A DNA stretch of 64,000 bases from Basilea psittacipulmonis DSM 24701 (GTDB lineage: Bacteria; Pseudomonadota; Gammaproteobacteria; Burkholderiales; Burkholderiaceae_B), in assembly GCF_000743945.1 (NCBI RefSeq), contig NZ_CP009238.1, positions 1,240,001 through 1,304,000 on the forward strand. Reading direction: 5' to 3'. The notes beneath the pieces are model-generated. The model saw only the letters and a program-made list of their open reading frames with translations. It did no database searches and was not told the origin of the DNA. Every line of letters starts with the position of its first letter. Position 1 is the first letter of the stretch. Shown in pieces: positions 55,320 through 64,000 of the stretch. Position numbers and translations under genes: made by a program.

Positions 55320-56220
55320 GTTTTCTTCTCCATAAATACAGACAATCTACAAAAGGTTGCCAAAGTAAAGCCATGACACTATTGTATTGAGACGCTAATT
55401 TTTCAGGAAATCCAAACGTTTTAGGAGATAAAGTCGGATGAGCGATTTTCAATGTTCCAAACACATTATCCCAAATCGCCAAATAACCACCATAATTAAA
55501 TCGATGATAACGTTGGGTATGATGAAGTTGGTGTTGAGCGGGCGATATAAACCACTTTTCCAAGCAAGCAGGATAACGAAAATAAATAGGCGAATGTCTT
55601 AAATTTCCACCCAAAAAATTAAACACGGCGACAAAAAGATTCACCCCCAATACCGTCCATGTACTCAACCCTGTACCAAACAAACATAGAAAAATAGCCG
55701 TTACGCCTCCTACACTCAAAGCATAACGTAGCCCAAATAAAAAGTTCTCAACAGGATGAACGCGATAAAACGTAAAAGGAGTCAAAATATTGGGACTGTG
55801 ATGGACCTTGTGAAACTGCCATAACCAAGTAACGGTATGTAACCATCGATGTAGCCAATAACGAGTAAACTCGCCAAACACAAATAAACAAATAGTGTAA
55901 CTAACGGCCACCCAAAGCTCAGAAACATGTTCTGAAAACCAAGGTGCCGATATATACTCTCTAAAAAAGCTGTAAACAGGAATACTAATGGTGCTCGGTG
56001 CAATGACTAATGGCACGACAACGTATAATTTAATCAGCCAAATAAGTACAAAATAAGCATAATCTAGCCTTGCACTGGGATGCCACCAATAGTCTGACCA
56101 TCGCCAGTTTATCTTTTGCCAGCCTCGTTGCCAGATCACGGCCCATACTATCGCACTAAGCAGATACACCCAGTATAGACGTTGGTCTGGATCCAGTAGG
56201 TAATAATTTAAAAAATACAT
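55285..56220 (-). CDS. Sterol desaturase / fatty acid hydroxylase superfamily protein
   Basis: This membrane di-iron enzyme of about 311 residues has the three histidine boxes of the superfamily: HRWLH (residues about 125-129), HKVHH (138-142), and HQLHH (about 231-235). Hydrophobic helices flank them. It uses oxygen to hydroxylate or desaturate a lipid-like substrate, which is unknown. In other bacteria such genes also travel with imelysin and di-haem proteins in iron-regulated loci. The start is ATG at 56220, or GTG at 56223. Confidence 0.87.
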   Translation of the reverse strand: MYFLNYYLLDPDQRLYWVYLLSAIVWAVIWQRGWQKINWRWSDYWWHPSARLDYAYFVLIWLIKLYVVVPLVIAPSTISIPVYSFFREYISAPWFSEHVSELWVAVSYTICLFVFGEFTRYWLHRWLHTVTWLWQFHKVHHSPNILTPFTFYRVHPVENFLFGLRYALSVGGVTAIFLCLFGTGLSTWTVLGVNLFVAVFNFLGGNLRHSPIYFRYPACLEKWFISPAQHQLHHTQRYHRFNYGGYLAIWDNVFGTLKIAHPTLSPKTFGFPEKLASQYNSVMALLWQPFVDCLYLWRRKHEKKNASYRET

Positions 56221-56240
56221 CACCTATTCACCGTTTTTGA

Positions 56241-57275
56241 TTAATCCCCATCTGCCTCTAAGATTTTTTGAGAGACATCCAAAGCGGGAATCAGCACATT
56301 GTAATAATCTTTTTGAAGATTATTAACGCTATCATAAGCTTTTTTGACCTTTTCGTTCGGTGTTTGCAAATCATCATCACTTAAAACAAAAACATCTTGA
56401 GTTGCTTGTTTTAATAAATCACGCGTCGTTTCCAGCTGTTTGGTGGCTCCCGACAATTCAATTAAATCACCCAAATTTAGATAATCTTGTTCTAATATCA
56501 ACGCTTCTTGCACCTCAAACAAAGCTTGCATTGCCTGACTACTTAAATGGCTATAAGGGTACTCAGAACGATTGTATGACGCACCTGTATCTTTATATTT
56601 CAAGGTGTACCCCATCACATCCCCTATTCGCCAATCTTTAATCTGAAACGTCAAGTTTGATAACTTATCCATAAAATTGGTCAACATCAATTTAGGATCA
56701 CTAATAATCTGGGGGTGAAACTCTTGGTAAGCCTGATAAATGTTTTGTAGTTGGAAACAAACGTTTTCTGTGACAAAACGAGCCAATTCTAACTGTCGCT
56801 CAGATACTTCATCTTGGGAAAATAAAAAATATTCCAAGGCATTAATCGTTTGGTAAGATGTTTTATACAAGGCTGAAGAAGCAGGTTTATCGCTATTTAC
56901 AATACGTTCAAGCTGTGCAAATAAATCCCCCTTACCCACATGAAAGTTATCAATAAAAACAGGCGTATCTTTCATATCATCATTGTATTCTCCCAAGATA
57001 TAACTACCTTGGACTTTTTTCCACGACAACACGAGCTGTTTAAATGATGCAGTCAGATTCGCCTCTCTGGAACCTGCTTGCGTGTGTTTTAAAACCTCAT
57101 TAAACTCTGTACAGGAATCTACTGCTTGTTGAGCATAAGGTAACAAAATATGATCATAAATCGAATCCATCGTTTCTTGTTTTTGGGCTTCAGGGTCTTT
57201 TACAAACACCAATACGCCAATAACGACTAGGACAGCCATACCCATTAATATTTTTTTTAACCCACCGTTTTTCAT
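56241..57275 (-). CDS. Imelysin-like membrane-anchored protein
   Basis: This 344-residue protein has an N-terminal membrane anchor (ILMGMAVLVVIGVLVFV) and an all-helical periplasmic part that fits the imelysin family (Peptidase_M75). The conserved GxHxxE block is changed: the equivalent reads INALEYFLFS, without the histidine, so this is the imelysin-like form that probably lacks metal binding at that site. It overlaps the di-haem oxidoreductase gene by 4 bases (ATGA) and precedes the desaturase-like gene. Confidence 0.8.
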   Translation of the reverse strand: MKNGGLKKILMGMAVLVVIGVLVFVKDPEAQKQETMDSIYDHILLPYAQQAVDSCTEFNEVLKHTQAGSREANLTASFKQLVLSWKKVQGSYILGEYNDDMKDTPVFIDNFHVGKGDLFAQLERIVNSDKPASSALYKTSYQTINALEYFLFSQDEVSERQLELARFVTENVCFQLQNIYQAYQEFHPQIISDPKLMLTNFMDKLSNLTFQIKDWRIGDVMGYTLKYKDTGASYNRSEYPYSHLSSQAMQALFEVQEALILEQDYLNLGDLIELSGATKQLETTRDLLKQATQDVFVLSDDDLQTPNEKVKKAYDSVNNLQKDYYNVLIPALDVSQKILEADGD

Positions 57276-58765
57276 AAAGACTCCAAAAATTCTAATAAAG
57301 CTTGGCGATCACTTGCATTTAATTGCTGAAATTTTTCTTTCGAGTACAAGGCTTCACCGCCATGCCACATAATCGCTTCCGTCATTGTTTTTGCTCGTGC
57401 ATCATGCAACAAAGGGATACCTGCCATCACTTTGGCCCCCAAGCCCCACAAAGGTGTTGTGCGAAACTCTCGGTCCGTAGCCTCAAACTCAAAGCGTCCA
57501 TCAGACAAAGCGTCCCCCATATCATGCAACAACACATCCGTAAAAGGCTGAAACACGAGTCCTGTCACCGTTTTTTGTTCGGGTGTGTGACAAGATGCAC
57601 ATTTAAGTGATTTAAACAAAGCATACCCTTTACCTTGCAAAGCAATATTAGCAGGAGATTTCATATATAACAAATAATTTGCAATCGCCTGCAATCGATT
57701 ATCAGGTAAATCAAGATTACCCTCAGGAGTTTGTGCTGATTTAGGAGCATTCAAACAAGCTTGTTGATACGAAGTACATAATTCTTCTGGATAATATGAA
57801 TTAGTTAAACCCATATCATTGGCAGCTGCATGAGCCGTTTGCATTGCAATATTTGCAGCACTCGCTTTATACCCAAATCGCCCTAACTCTTTTGTCCGCG
57901 TCAAAGGATTATATACCCAATTGACTCGACCGCTTATCCCATCTTGATCACGATCGTCGGGATCGGCATGACTTAAAATATCCTTTTCAGCGATTTGTGC
58001 CAGCAATCCTTGCCCCACCAATAAAGGCGAAAAACGAATACTGATAACACTATCTTTATTCAAAGGACCATAATTTAAATGATCAACTTCTGCAATAGGC
58101 TTTTTAAGCACAACGATCGTGCCATCTGCCAACTTTTCTTCATGTGTTTGCCATTTGATTTTTGTTTCCATCTCAAAAGGCACTTCCACACTACCATTGA
58201 TAGCAATTTGTCCACCATAAATCGGATCATAAACCGTTGCCTCTTCCATAGGACGTTGCGAATGTTGTTTAGGCATTGACAACTTAAACACTAAGGCCCG
58301 ATTAATACCTGATGTCGGGGTAAACAAATCTGCTTTTAAACGATTAACTGCATGACAAGATGTACAGGAATTCGCATTAAACAAAGGGCCTAAGCCATCT
58401 CTTGCCGTTGTCGCGGTCGGTGCCAACACCCACGGTTTTGAAAAAAACGACTTCCCCAACATAAAAGAATCGAGCTGCTCATCGCTAATATCAGCCACTG
58501 GACGATGTGACGGCAAATTGGCACGCGATTCAAATAAGCCTTGATTTTGTGATGTAAAAACTGTTTTCTCATCTGTGTGGACGATGTTTTGACGAGAATC
58601 TTGAGCATCCTTTACATGTTCAATATGCTTTTGAGCTATATTGCCAGCAACCGACTTATTCTCAACTATCTGGTGATCTGGCGTGGTACTAACGATATGA
58701 GCATTCGCCACACAAAAAAATGAACCATTTAAAACAACCCAAAACCATCTATTTAATGCTTTCAT
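57272..58765 (-). CDS. Di-haem thiol oxidoreductase-like protein (DUF1111)
   Basis: This exported c-type cytochrome has about 497 residues from the second of two adjacent ATGs (58765; the site GGTGGGGA is too close to the first). Signal peptide with FWVVLNGSFFCVANA. Two haem sites: CTSCH (134-138) in FNANSCTSCHAVNR, and CASCH in LKCASCHTPEQK near residue 390. FRTTPLWGLG and LLHDARAKTMTEAIMWHGGE are hallmarks of the DUF1111 (COG3488) family, often next to imelysin genes. The redox partner is not known. Confidence 0.88.
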   Translation of the reverse strand: MKALNRWFWVVLNGSFFCVANAHIVSTTPDHQIVENKSVAGNIAQKHIEHVKDAQDSRQNIVHTDEKTVFTSQNQGLFESRANLPSHRPVADISDEQLDSFMLGKSFFSKPWVLAPTATTARDGLGPLFNANSCTSCHAVNRLKADLFTPTSGINRALVFKLSMPKQHSQRPMEEATVYDPIYGGQIAINGSVEVPFEMETKIKWQTHEEKLADGTIVVLKKPIAEVDHLNYGPLNKDSVISIRFSPLLVGQGLLAQIAEKDILSHADPDDRDQDGISGRVNWVYNPLTRTKELGRFGYKASAANIAMQTAHAAANDMGLTNSYYPEELCTSYQQACLNAPKSAQTPEGNLDLPDNRLQAIANYLLYMKSPANIALQGKGYALFKSLKCASCHTPEQKTVTGLVFQPFTDVLLHDMGDALSDGRFEFEATDREFRTTPLWGLGAKVMAGIPLLHDARAKTMTEAIMWHGGEALYSKEKFQQLNASDRQALLEFLESL

Positions 58766-58802
58766 CATTCCCCACCAGTCGCTCAACTTACCCAACCTAG
58801 CC

Positions 58803-59019
58803 TTTAACCACCCGATGATCCGTCATGACGACTAAACTCACCACATCATTCATTTCGTTTAATGTTCACGTTTCCCATCATTCACATCTAGGTACGTTTA
58901 CTTTTAACCACCCGATGATCGGTGATAACGACTAAACTCATCTCATCATTCATTCGTTTAATGTTCACGTTCCCCATCATTCACATCTAGGTCCGTTTAC
59001 TTTTAACTACCCGATGATC
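58803..59019. repeat. About 100-bp tandem repeat, 2.2 copies
   Basis: TTAACCACCCGATGATC (or TTAACTACCC...) occurs at 58804, 58904 and 59003, at periods of 100 and 99 bases. Between them, CGACTAAACTCA, CATCATTCAT, CGTTTAATGTTCACG and CATCATTCACATCTAGGT repeat in order. Copies differ by a few substitutions and single-base indels. The ATCGGTGAT or ATCCGTCATGACG parts form small inverted repeats. Function unknown; it separates the Fur-controlled imelysin gene from its operon partners. Confidence 0.88.
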
Positions 59020-59060
59020 GGTGATTTTTAAATCATTTTGATGGGATCAATACCATCAAA

Positions 59061-59080
59061 AAAGGGGCCATCGCCCCTTT
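59061..59080 (-). terminator. Rho-independent terminator of the imelysin gene
   Basis: AAAGGGGC (59061-59068) and GCCCCTTT (59073-59080) form an 8-bp stem with a 4-base loop. In the leftward direction the stem is followed by TTTTTT-type sequence. It is 7 bases past the imelysin stop, so the imelysin gene may be mainly monocistronic. Confidence 0.88.
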
Positions 59081-59086
59081 GTACAT

Positions 59087-60442
59087 TTAGCCTTTTGAGC
59101 CATTTTCTTCGTAACTACGATTTTCTTCTGAATCAGTCACGTCTTGAGTGGTTAAACTAACACCGTAATTTTTAGCGACAACCACCATTTGGTCACCAAT
59201 ACGACGCAATTCATTCTTCAAACTCACGATATTCTGACGTTCTGCACGATTTTCAGGATGAATCTGATAGTCAAAGTGCATCGTTGTTTTCGCCAATTTG
59301 TCAATTTTCGCGATACGTTTTTGGGCAGATTCAATCATTTTATCGATGGCTTGAGCATCTGCTGTCGGCAAGACAGATTCTAACGAAGCACCGTATTTCT
59401 TACCTTGATACGTACCACGGAAGACGTTCACAAACCCTTGGAAGTTTGCATCAATATCACGGTGAGTGTTATCAGAAAAGCATGAATGCTCATCTTCTTC
59501 ACTAGGAGTCAAGACGGCCACAGCAATACGTTCATTCGCCAATTCTGACTTAACAAACTGACCCATTCCAATGAAAATATTACGCAATGACTCTTCGTAA
59601 GGAATGTTTTTCTTCGCATCATCACCTTTTAATTGGTGAGTCAACGCCGCACGATATTCACCTGTTTTCGGATCCCATGCACTGGTTACCAAAGTCAAGT
59701 CATCGACTAATTTATTCGCAGCCGCTTTCAAATATTCTAAACGGCGAGCGGCAAATTTATCTGTTGTAAAATCGCTTAAAGGACGTTGTCCCGCAACCGT
59801 TGCACCATGCGTCACTTTATCTTCTACAAAATTAGCATAGTCTTGGTCTTGACCCCACAACAAAAACTCGATCGCGTGGTAACCTGAGGCAACGTTTGCT
59901 TCACCGCCATTTTCATTCAATTCAGTCAAGACTTCAGGCGTAATCTTATCGATATTAACGGCAGTAGGCTTCTCACCACCTGGCGTATAGTCGCCTTTAC
60001 TTTGGATGATATTATGGCCTGTTAGCTGACCATCCGCATCCACCGTATAATCAATCATGTTTTCATCTAATGGCCACGCATTAATCTGCCCTTCCAGATT
60101 ACCGTATTTTTCAGCCACCCATCCCTCTTCTGCATCAATAGGACCTTGAGACAAACGGAAAATTTCTGACTGGCCGTACGATTCGCGAGCCACTAACCAT
60201 GCTTGACGAGCTTTCTGGTATGTGTCTTCTGTTGGATTCGCCGCAAACGCATCAATCGCCACTTTTAATTTTTTCGCATCTTCTAAACTATCGTGATAGT
60301 TCGCGTAGGCCAATGCCGCATAAGTATTTAAAAAAGTTTCTGCGTTTTTTGTTTGTTCAGCTGTCAACTCCGCATGGGCCACACCTCCAAATGTCGCCCA
60401 ACCAATCGCCATTGCAAGCGTTAATTTTTTCATCGTTTTCAT
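59087..60442 (-). CDS. Imelysin family protein (IrpA/ICMP-like iron-regulated protein)
   Basis: About 451 residues from the ATG at 60442. Signal peptide LTLAMAIGWATFGGVAHA, cleavage after AHA (residues 22-24). The GxHxxE motif is intact in GYHAIEFLLWG (residues 187-197), followed by a QDQDY segment. Imelysin-family proteins bind iron or haem and are induced on iron starvation in several bacteria. The promoter is a clean sigma-70 type overlapped by a strong Fur-box match, so expression should rise when iron is low. Other genes of the locus lie downstream past a terminator and a tandem repeat. Confidence 0.9.
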   Translation of the reverse strand: MKTMKKLTLAMAIGWATFGGVAHAELTAEQTKNAETFLNTYAALAYANYHDSLEDAKKLKVAIDAFAANPTEDTYQKARQAWLVARESYGQSEIFRLSQGPIDAEEGWVAEKYGNLEGQINAWPLDENMIDYTVDADGQLTGHNIIQSKGDYTPGGEKPTAVNIDKITPEVLTELNENGGEANVASGYHAIEFLLWGQDQDYANFVEDKVTHGATVAGQRPLSDFTTDKFAARRLEYLKAAANKLVDDLTLVTSAWDPKTGEYRAALTHQLKGDDAKKNIPYEESLRNIFIGMGQFVKSELANERIAVAVLTPSEEDEHSCFSDNTHRDIDANFQGFVNVFRGTYQGKKYGASLESVLPTADAQAIDKMIESAQKRIAKIDKLAKTTMHFDYQIHPENRAERQNIVSLKNELRRIGDQMVVVAKNYGVSLTTQDVTDSEENRSYEENGSKG

Positions 60443-60478
60443 GGATCTTCCCTTTGAATATAAAACCATAACAGCATG

Positions 60479-60507
60479 ATTATAATCACTTTAAATCTCA
60501 AATGCAA
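60479..60507 (-). promoter_or_regulatory. Promoter of the imelysin gene
   Basis: On the minus strand: -35 TTGCAT (60502-60507), 17-base spacer, -10 TATAAT (60479-60484). Expected start at about 60472, giving a leader of about 30 bases before the ATG at 60442. Confidence 0.8.
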
Positions 60508-60520
60508 ATAATTTTTATTT
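60500..60520 (-). promoter_or_regulatory. Fur box overlapping the imelysin -35
   Basis: The 21 bases match the extended Fur consensus (AAATGATAAT, central N, ATTATCATTT) at 16 of 20 defined positions. The core AAATAA-TTT-TTATTT (60506-60520) is a perfect inverted repeat. Overlap with the -35 (60502-60507) is the classical position for repression by Fe-Fur. Confidence 0.72.
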
Positions 60521-60714
60521 AGTTTTATGCCAAATTATTTTACCCAAAATAAATATGTTTTTTTCTACTTCTGAGCCATCAACTTACTTAGTTATTTTGA
60601 GATGAATCATTTTTTATCGTAAAATAATAACTTTTTTCTAAGTTACCTATATCCATATTTTTTTAAAAATTGACTTAGAAATCGTTAATTACCCTTTTGA
60701 ATGAAAAATATTTT

Positions 60715-61941
60715 ATGTATATTTCATCGACTCCCAACGTTACGGTCAAATATCCCGGTCTTGTTATTTTTAGTTTAGCCCTCGGTGCGTTTTCTTTAGG
60801 CATTACAGAGTTTTCAGTAATGACCTTGATTGTTCAAATCGCACAAAGCTGGCAAATTCCTACCACTACGGCGACGCATCTAATTAGTGCCTATGCCATC
60901 GGTGTCGTTATTGGGGCCCCTTTACTATCACTGTATCTCACTAACTTACCTCGACGCAAAGCACTATTAACATGTATGGGCTTTTTTGTTCTCACGCATA
61001 TTGCCTGCATTCTTTCTCCCAACTACGAATTATTATTAGTCTTTAGATTCTTATCAGGTCTGCCACACGGTGCTTATTTAGGGGTTGCTAGCCTAGTTGC
61101 TGCGGGTATCATGGGCCCTGAAAATAGAGGAAAAGCCGTCGCTAGGGTCTTGCTAGGATTAACGATTGCCACCATTATTGGAGCCCCTTTGCTTAATTAT
61201 GTCGGCAACTTCATTAACTGGCGTATTTTCATGATGGTTGCCATCCTGACGGCTACTTTATGCATCATGGGTTTAATCTTTTCTATTCCCACCCACTATC
61301 GACAAGAACATGCGGATCTTAAACAAGAACTAAAAGCATTGGGCAATACTCAAATCTGGCTAGCACTTGCTTGCGGGGCAGTTGGTTTTGGTGGTATGTT
61401 TGCCGTTTACTCTTATATGGCAGACGTATTGCAACATTACACTCATATTTCCCATGAAGTAGAACCTTGGATATATTGTGTATTTGGTATCGGCTTCTCC
61501 TTAGGGTATATGATTATGGGCCATTTTATCGATAAAAGCGTAACATGGTCTGGTATCGGCATTATTTTATGGGCGATTTTGTGGTTAGTAACTTACCCTT
61601 TTATCGTGCACCAAATATATCTTGTCTTTATTTGGTCAATTGCTATCGGTATAAGCGGCGGGATTGGAGCTGTTTTGCAAGTTCGATTAATGGATGTGGC
61701 GGGCAATGCTCAAACGATGGCCGCCGCTCTCAATCACAGTGCTTTTAATACTGCCAATGCCATTGGGCCATTATTGGGAGGCTACGCGATTACTCATCTT
61801 GGTGGCGGTTCGTTCTACCCAATAGTCGGTTATGTCGGTGCAGGACTGGCTGTATTAGGGCTTCTATTATGGATTATCGGCACCATGACCTATCATCCGC
61901 ATACGCACCAAGTCCCTCAAAGTCGCGTGATCAAACACTAA
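60715..61941 (+). CDS. MFS transporter (drug:proton antiporter-1 type, AraJ/YdhP-like)
   Basis: This major facilitator of about 408 residues has twelve hydrophobic helices. Start YPGLVIFSLALGAFSLGITE; the loop 2-3 signature is modified (NLPRRKALLTCMGFFV); motif C-like GLPHGAYLGVASLVAAGIMG. The family (AraJ, YdhP, PbuE) exports sugars, drugs or purines; the ligand is unknown. The ATG at 60715 is weakly supported (no good ribosome site); an in-frame TTG at 60697 is the alternative. It is divergent from the Fur-controlled imelysin gene, so Fur may affect it too. Confidence 0.88.
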   Translation: MYISSTPNVTVKYPGLVIFSLALGAFSLGITEFSVMTLIVQIAQSWQIPTTTATHLISAYAIGVVIGAPLLSLYLTNLPRRKALLTCMGFFVLTHIACILSPNYELLLVFRFLSGLPHGAYLGVASLVAAGIMGPENRGKAVARVLLGLTIATIIGAPLLNYVGNFINWRIFMMVAILTATLCIMGLIFSIPTHYRQEHADLKQELKALGNTQIWLALACGAVGFGGMFAVYSYMADVLQHYTHISHEVEPWIYCVFGIGFSLGYMIMGHFIDKSVTWSGIGIILWAILWLVTYPFIVHQIYLVFIWSIAIGISGGIGAVLQVRLMDVAGNAQTMAAALNHSAFNTANAIGPLLGGYAITHLGGGSFYPIVGYVGAGLAVLGLLLWIIGTMTYHPHTHQVPQSRVIKH

Positions 61942-61956
61942 TTTTTTTATCTGACA

Positions 61957-62015
61957 AGAACGTTCTGAATGATACACTTCTTTTAACAAAGATATATCGT
62001 TATTAACGAACGTTC
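61957..62015. promoter_or_regulatory. Pair of AGAACGTTCT-type palindromes (putative operator)
   Basis: AGAACGTTCT (61957-61966) and GAACGTTC (62008-62015) are perfect palindromes with the same core, centres 50 bases apart (about five helical turns). They lie between the MFS gene and the following gene. This spacing would suit a looping regulator. No regulator gene is adjacent; function is inferred only from symmetry. Confidence 0.35.
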
Positions 62016-62195
62016 TTACTAACATCATTCCCCTCCCACACCCCACACAAATCCTCATCATGAGTGGGATAAATCTCTGAATCCTTGTCATCCGCAAAAT
62101 GCTTTTTTGACTCCACAGGCTTGTTCTCATTGGCTCAAATCATTACTTAAACGTTCAATTAACTATATAATATCTGTTATAAAAACAATTGAAAG

Positions 62196-64000
62196 ATGAT
62201 GATGAGAAACCGTTCTATTTTATTATTTGCATTAAGTATCATTTTTTTCTTTTCTGGGTTTTCAGCCCTTATTTATCAAGTCAGTTGGCAACGACTGTTA
62301 TTTGCCAATATCGGCATTGACTTAACGTCCATTACAGTCATCATTTCTGTTTTTATGGCAGGATTGGGAATTGGGGCGTTTTTTGGTGGACGTATCGCTG
62401 ATCGTTTTTCTCATCGAATCATTTATTTATTCTGCTTTACCGAACTACTAATTGGCTTATGCGGATTCATCAGTTACACCGTGTTATTAAATATCGGACA
62501 CTGGCTGGCTCAATCTCATTGGATCATCGTCTCTTTATTCAGTTTTTTGGTCTTAATTCTCCCCACCTTTCTCATGGGAGCAACCTTACCATTATTGACG
62601 TGTTACTTTAATCAAAAGCTCCAAAACATCGGCCAATCCATTGGTATCCTTTATTTCACTAATACACTAGGTGCTGCTTTTGGTTCTTTAAGCACCTCTT
62701 TATTTTTATTTAATCATTTAACCCTTTCACAAACCATTCATCTTGCTGCAAGTATCAATGTTTCTCTGGCTATGGGGGTCGCCTGCCTCATTCTTTTGTA
62801 TCGAAAAACAAATATTCCCATTATTCCTCAAAACAAAGAGAATGACCCCATTATCAACACTCAAACATCTATACCACTTATTTATCTACTATCTTTTGCC
62901 AGTGGTTTTCTTTGTTTGGGTTTAGAGGTTATTTGGATTCGCCTTATTTCCTTTTCCATGTTTTCAGTGCCACAAGCCTTTGCGATCACGCTGGGTATCT
63001 TTTTAATAGGCATTGCGATAGGTGCATGGTTTGGCAAACGCATTTGTGAACAAAAAGATTTAAGCATACTCGATGTCGCCCAATACTTCTTTTTATCAGG
63101 TTGTTTGGACCTTCTTTTATTAATTATCAGCTACATGTTTATGGGCACTGCACTCTTTTCAAAAGTCGCCTTATTGTTGATTTTAATTAGTGCAAGTGTT
63201 AGAGGGCTGATATTTCCTATGGTTCATCATATTGGCACCATCAAAAATAAAAACGGCAAACAAATTTCTAATGTTTATTTTGCCAATGTATTAGGAAGTT
63301 CTTTAGCACCTATTTTAATCGGTATGGTGGCATTAGATTATCTCCATACTCAACATATTTATTTGTTAATCTGCCTTTTATCGGTTCTCATTTTTTTAAT
63401 CTGTCAAATCAAACTGAGCACGCCTATTTTACGCATACCTGTCATCCTAATTAGCTTGGGTTTAATCGGTTCACTATGGGTGCCTGAAAAAGTCTTACAT
63501 TCATTGTCTCAAACACATTATCGTTCTTTGATCCAATTAATTGAAAACAAACACGGCATCATCCAAATTTATCAAGATAACGATGAACACGTGGTATTCG
63601 GGGCCAATGTTTACGATGGTATCTTCAACGTTAATCTACTTAAAAAAGATGCACATGATGATGCCAGTGTTAATCGTATCGAACGTGCCTATTTACTAAC
63701 CACGCTTCACTCGCATCCTGAAAAAGTGTTGATTATTGGGTTGAGCACAGGTTCATGGGCCGAAATTCTTGCTAGTATGCCTGAAGCAAAAGAGATAACC
63801 ATTGTTGAAATTAATTCTGCTTATCAAGATCTCATTACCCAATACGACAGTATTCGACCCTTGCTTGATGATCCTCGCGTACACATCATCACCGATGACG
63901 GTAGAAAATGGTTACGTCAACATCCTAAAGAAAAGTTTGATATGGTATTGATGAACACTACTTGGCATTGGCGTGCTTATACTGCGAATTTACTGAGTAT
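62196..64000 (+). CDS. Fused MFS-type membrane / spermidine synthase-like protein (3' end cut off by window)
   Basis: The frame is open from the first of three adjacent ATGs (62196, 62199, 62202) to the window end, 601 codons. The first about 420 residues are hydrophobic, with ALIYQVSWQRLLFANIGID and VFMAGLGIGAFFGGRIADR; a second half-bundle starts at LSFASGFLCLGLEVIWIRL. The C-terminal part is a spermidine-synthase-like methyltransferase fold: VLIIGLSTGSWAEILASMPE (glycine-rich loop), TIVEINSAYQDLI (acidic residue for the cofactor), and VHIITDDGRKWLRQHP. Similar fusions are common in bacteria; substrates are mostly unknown. I cannot say how the protein ends. Confidence 0.87.
   Translation, partial: MMMRNRSILLFALSIIFFFSGFSALIYQVSWQRLLFANIGIDLTSITVIISVFMAGLGIGAFFGGRIADRFSHRIIYLFCFTELLIGLCGFISYTVLLNIGHWLAQSHWIIVSLFSFLVLILPTFLMGATLPLLTCYFNQKLQNIGQSIGILYFTNTLGAAFGSLSTSLFLFNHLTLSQTIHLAASINVSLAMGVACLILLYRKTNIPIIPQNKENDPIINTQTSIPLIYLLSFASGFLCLGLEVIWIRLISFSMFSVPQAFAITLGIFLIGIAIGAWFGKRICEQKDLSILDVAQYFFLSGCLDLLLLIISYMFMGTALFSKVALLLILISASVRGLIFPMVHHIGTIKNKNGKQISNVYFANVLGSSLAPILIGMVALDYLHTQHIYLLICLLSVLIFLICQIKLSTPILRIPVILISLGLIGSLWVPEKVLHSLSQTHYRSLIQLIENKHGIIQIYQDNDEHVVFGANVYDGIFNVNLLKKDAHDDASVNRIERAYLLTTLHSHPEKVLIIGLSTGSWAEILASMPEAKEITIVEINSAYQDLITQYDSIRPLLDDPRVHIITDDGRKWLRQHPKEKFDMVLMNTTWHWRAYTANLLS

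Larger units (their letters stand above)
58769..59086. other. Intergenic region with 100-bp tandem repeat
   Basis: This 318-base gap separates the imelysin gene from the rest of its locus. It holds the tandem repeat (58803-59019) and the imelysin terminator (59061-59080). No gene is seen on either strand. Confidence 0.7.

Overview
The window is one continuous, gene-dense chromosomal segment of a low-GC (roughly 40% by eye) betaproteobacterium. Gene order points to Burkholderiales, family Alcaligenaceae. The tilS-accA-alkA-cysS-TPR-ppiB-lpxH block, the divergent proS/rppH pair, the ybgC-tolQRAB-pal-cpoB operon and the leuCDB-asd-truA-trpF string are laid out as in Bordetella relatives. The base composition and compact genes resemble the small-genome members (Pelistega, Basilea or Taylorella type). 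This placement is inference; no species is claimed. No rRNA, transposase, integrase or phage structural gene was seen.

Layout: 1-2830, end of a peptide/nickel-type ABC importer (binding protein and two permeases). 2830-4230, ogt and a long intergenic stretch with a candidate structured small RNA. 4230-16480, housekeeping genes (tilS, accA, alkA-like, cysS, ppiB, lpxH, uppP, suhB-like, trmJ, mutS, roxA). 16645-16721, tRNA-His. 16950-26935, a complete type III-A CRISPR-Cas operon on the minus strand: cas10, csm2-csm5, cas6, csx16, a Card1/Can2-type CARF nuclease and a second CARF protein of the NE0113 family. 27324-28373, a family 9 glycosyltransferase. 28684-31051, proS and rppH. 31165-32856, a 25-repeat CRISPR array with its own promoter. 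33010-33808, small membrane-protein genes. 34214-40120, Tol-Pal operon. 40117-49851, minus-strand trpF, TRAP transporter, truA, asd, leuBDC, aroC. 49945-51610, yihY and a CBS protein. 51778-53832, an orphan TadG-like gene. 54132-60442, a Fur-box-controlled imelysin / haem-protein iron locus. 60715 to the end, an MFS transporter and a truncated MFS-spermidine synthase fusion.

The most interesting signal is the CRISPR system. cas10 is split by a run of eight C (minus strand); one more C restores a continuous 795-residue protein. A second run, C9, lies in the 5' part of the neighbouring glycosyltransferase gene, in frame. A third, G9, lies near 2912. Such tracts are classical phase-variation switches, so the type III interference complex and a surface-sugar gene may both be ON/OFF-switched. 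The restored Cas10 would keep the GGDD cyclase site but appears to lack a working HD nuclease. Signalling would then go to the CARF effectors, with Csx16 as the likely off-switch. The array (36-bp repeats, uniform 30-bp spacers) has no adaptation genes nearby. Two of its spacers overlap in sequence, as if taken from one target.

Other points: a strong Fur box overlaps the -35 of the imelysin gene; 96-100-bp tandem repeats sit in two intergenic regions; 33-codon repeats occur in tolA; and a promoter plus nested-stem plus T-run element between ogt and tilS looks like an unannotated small RNA gene.
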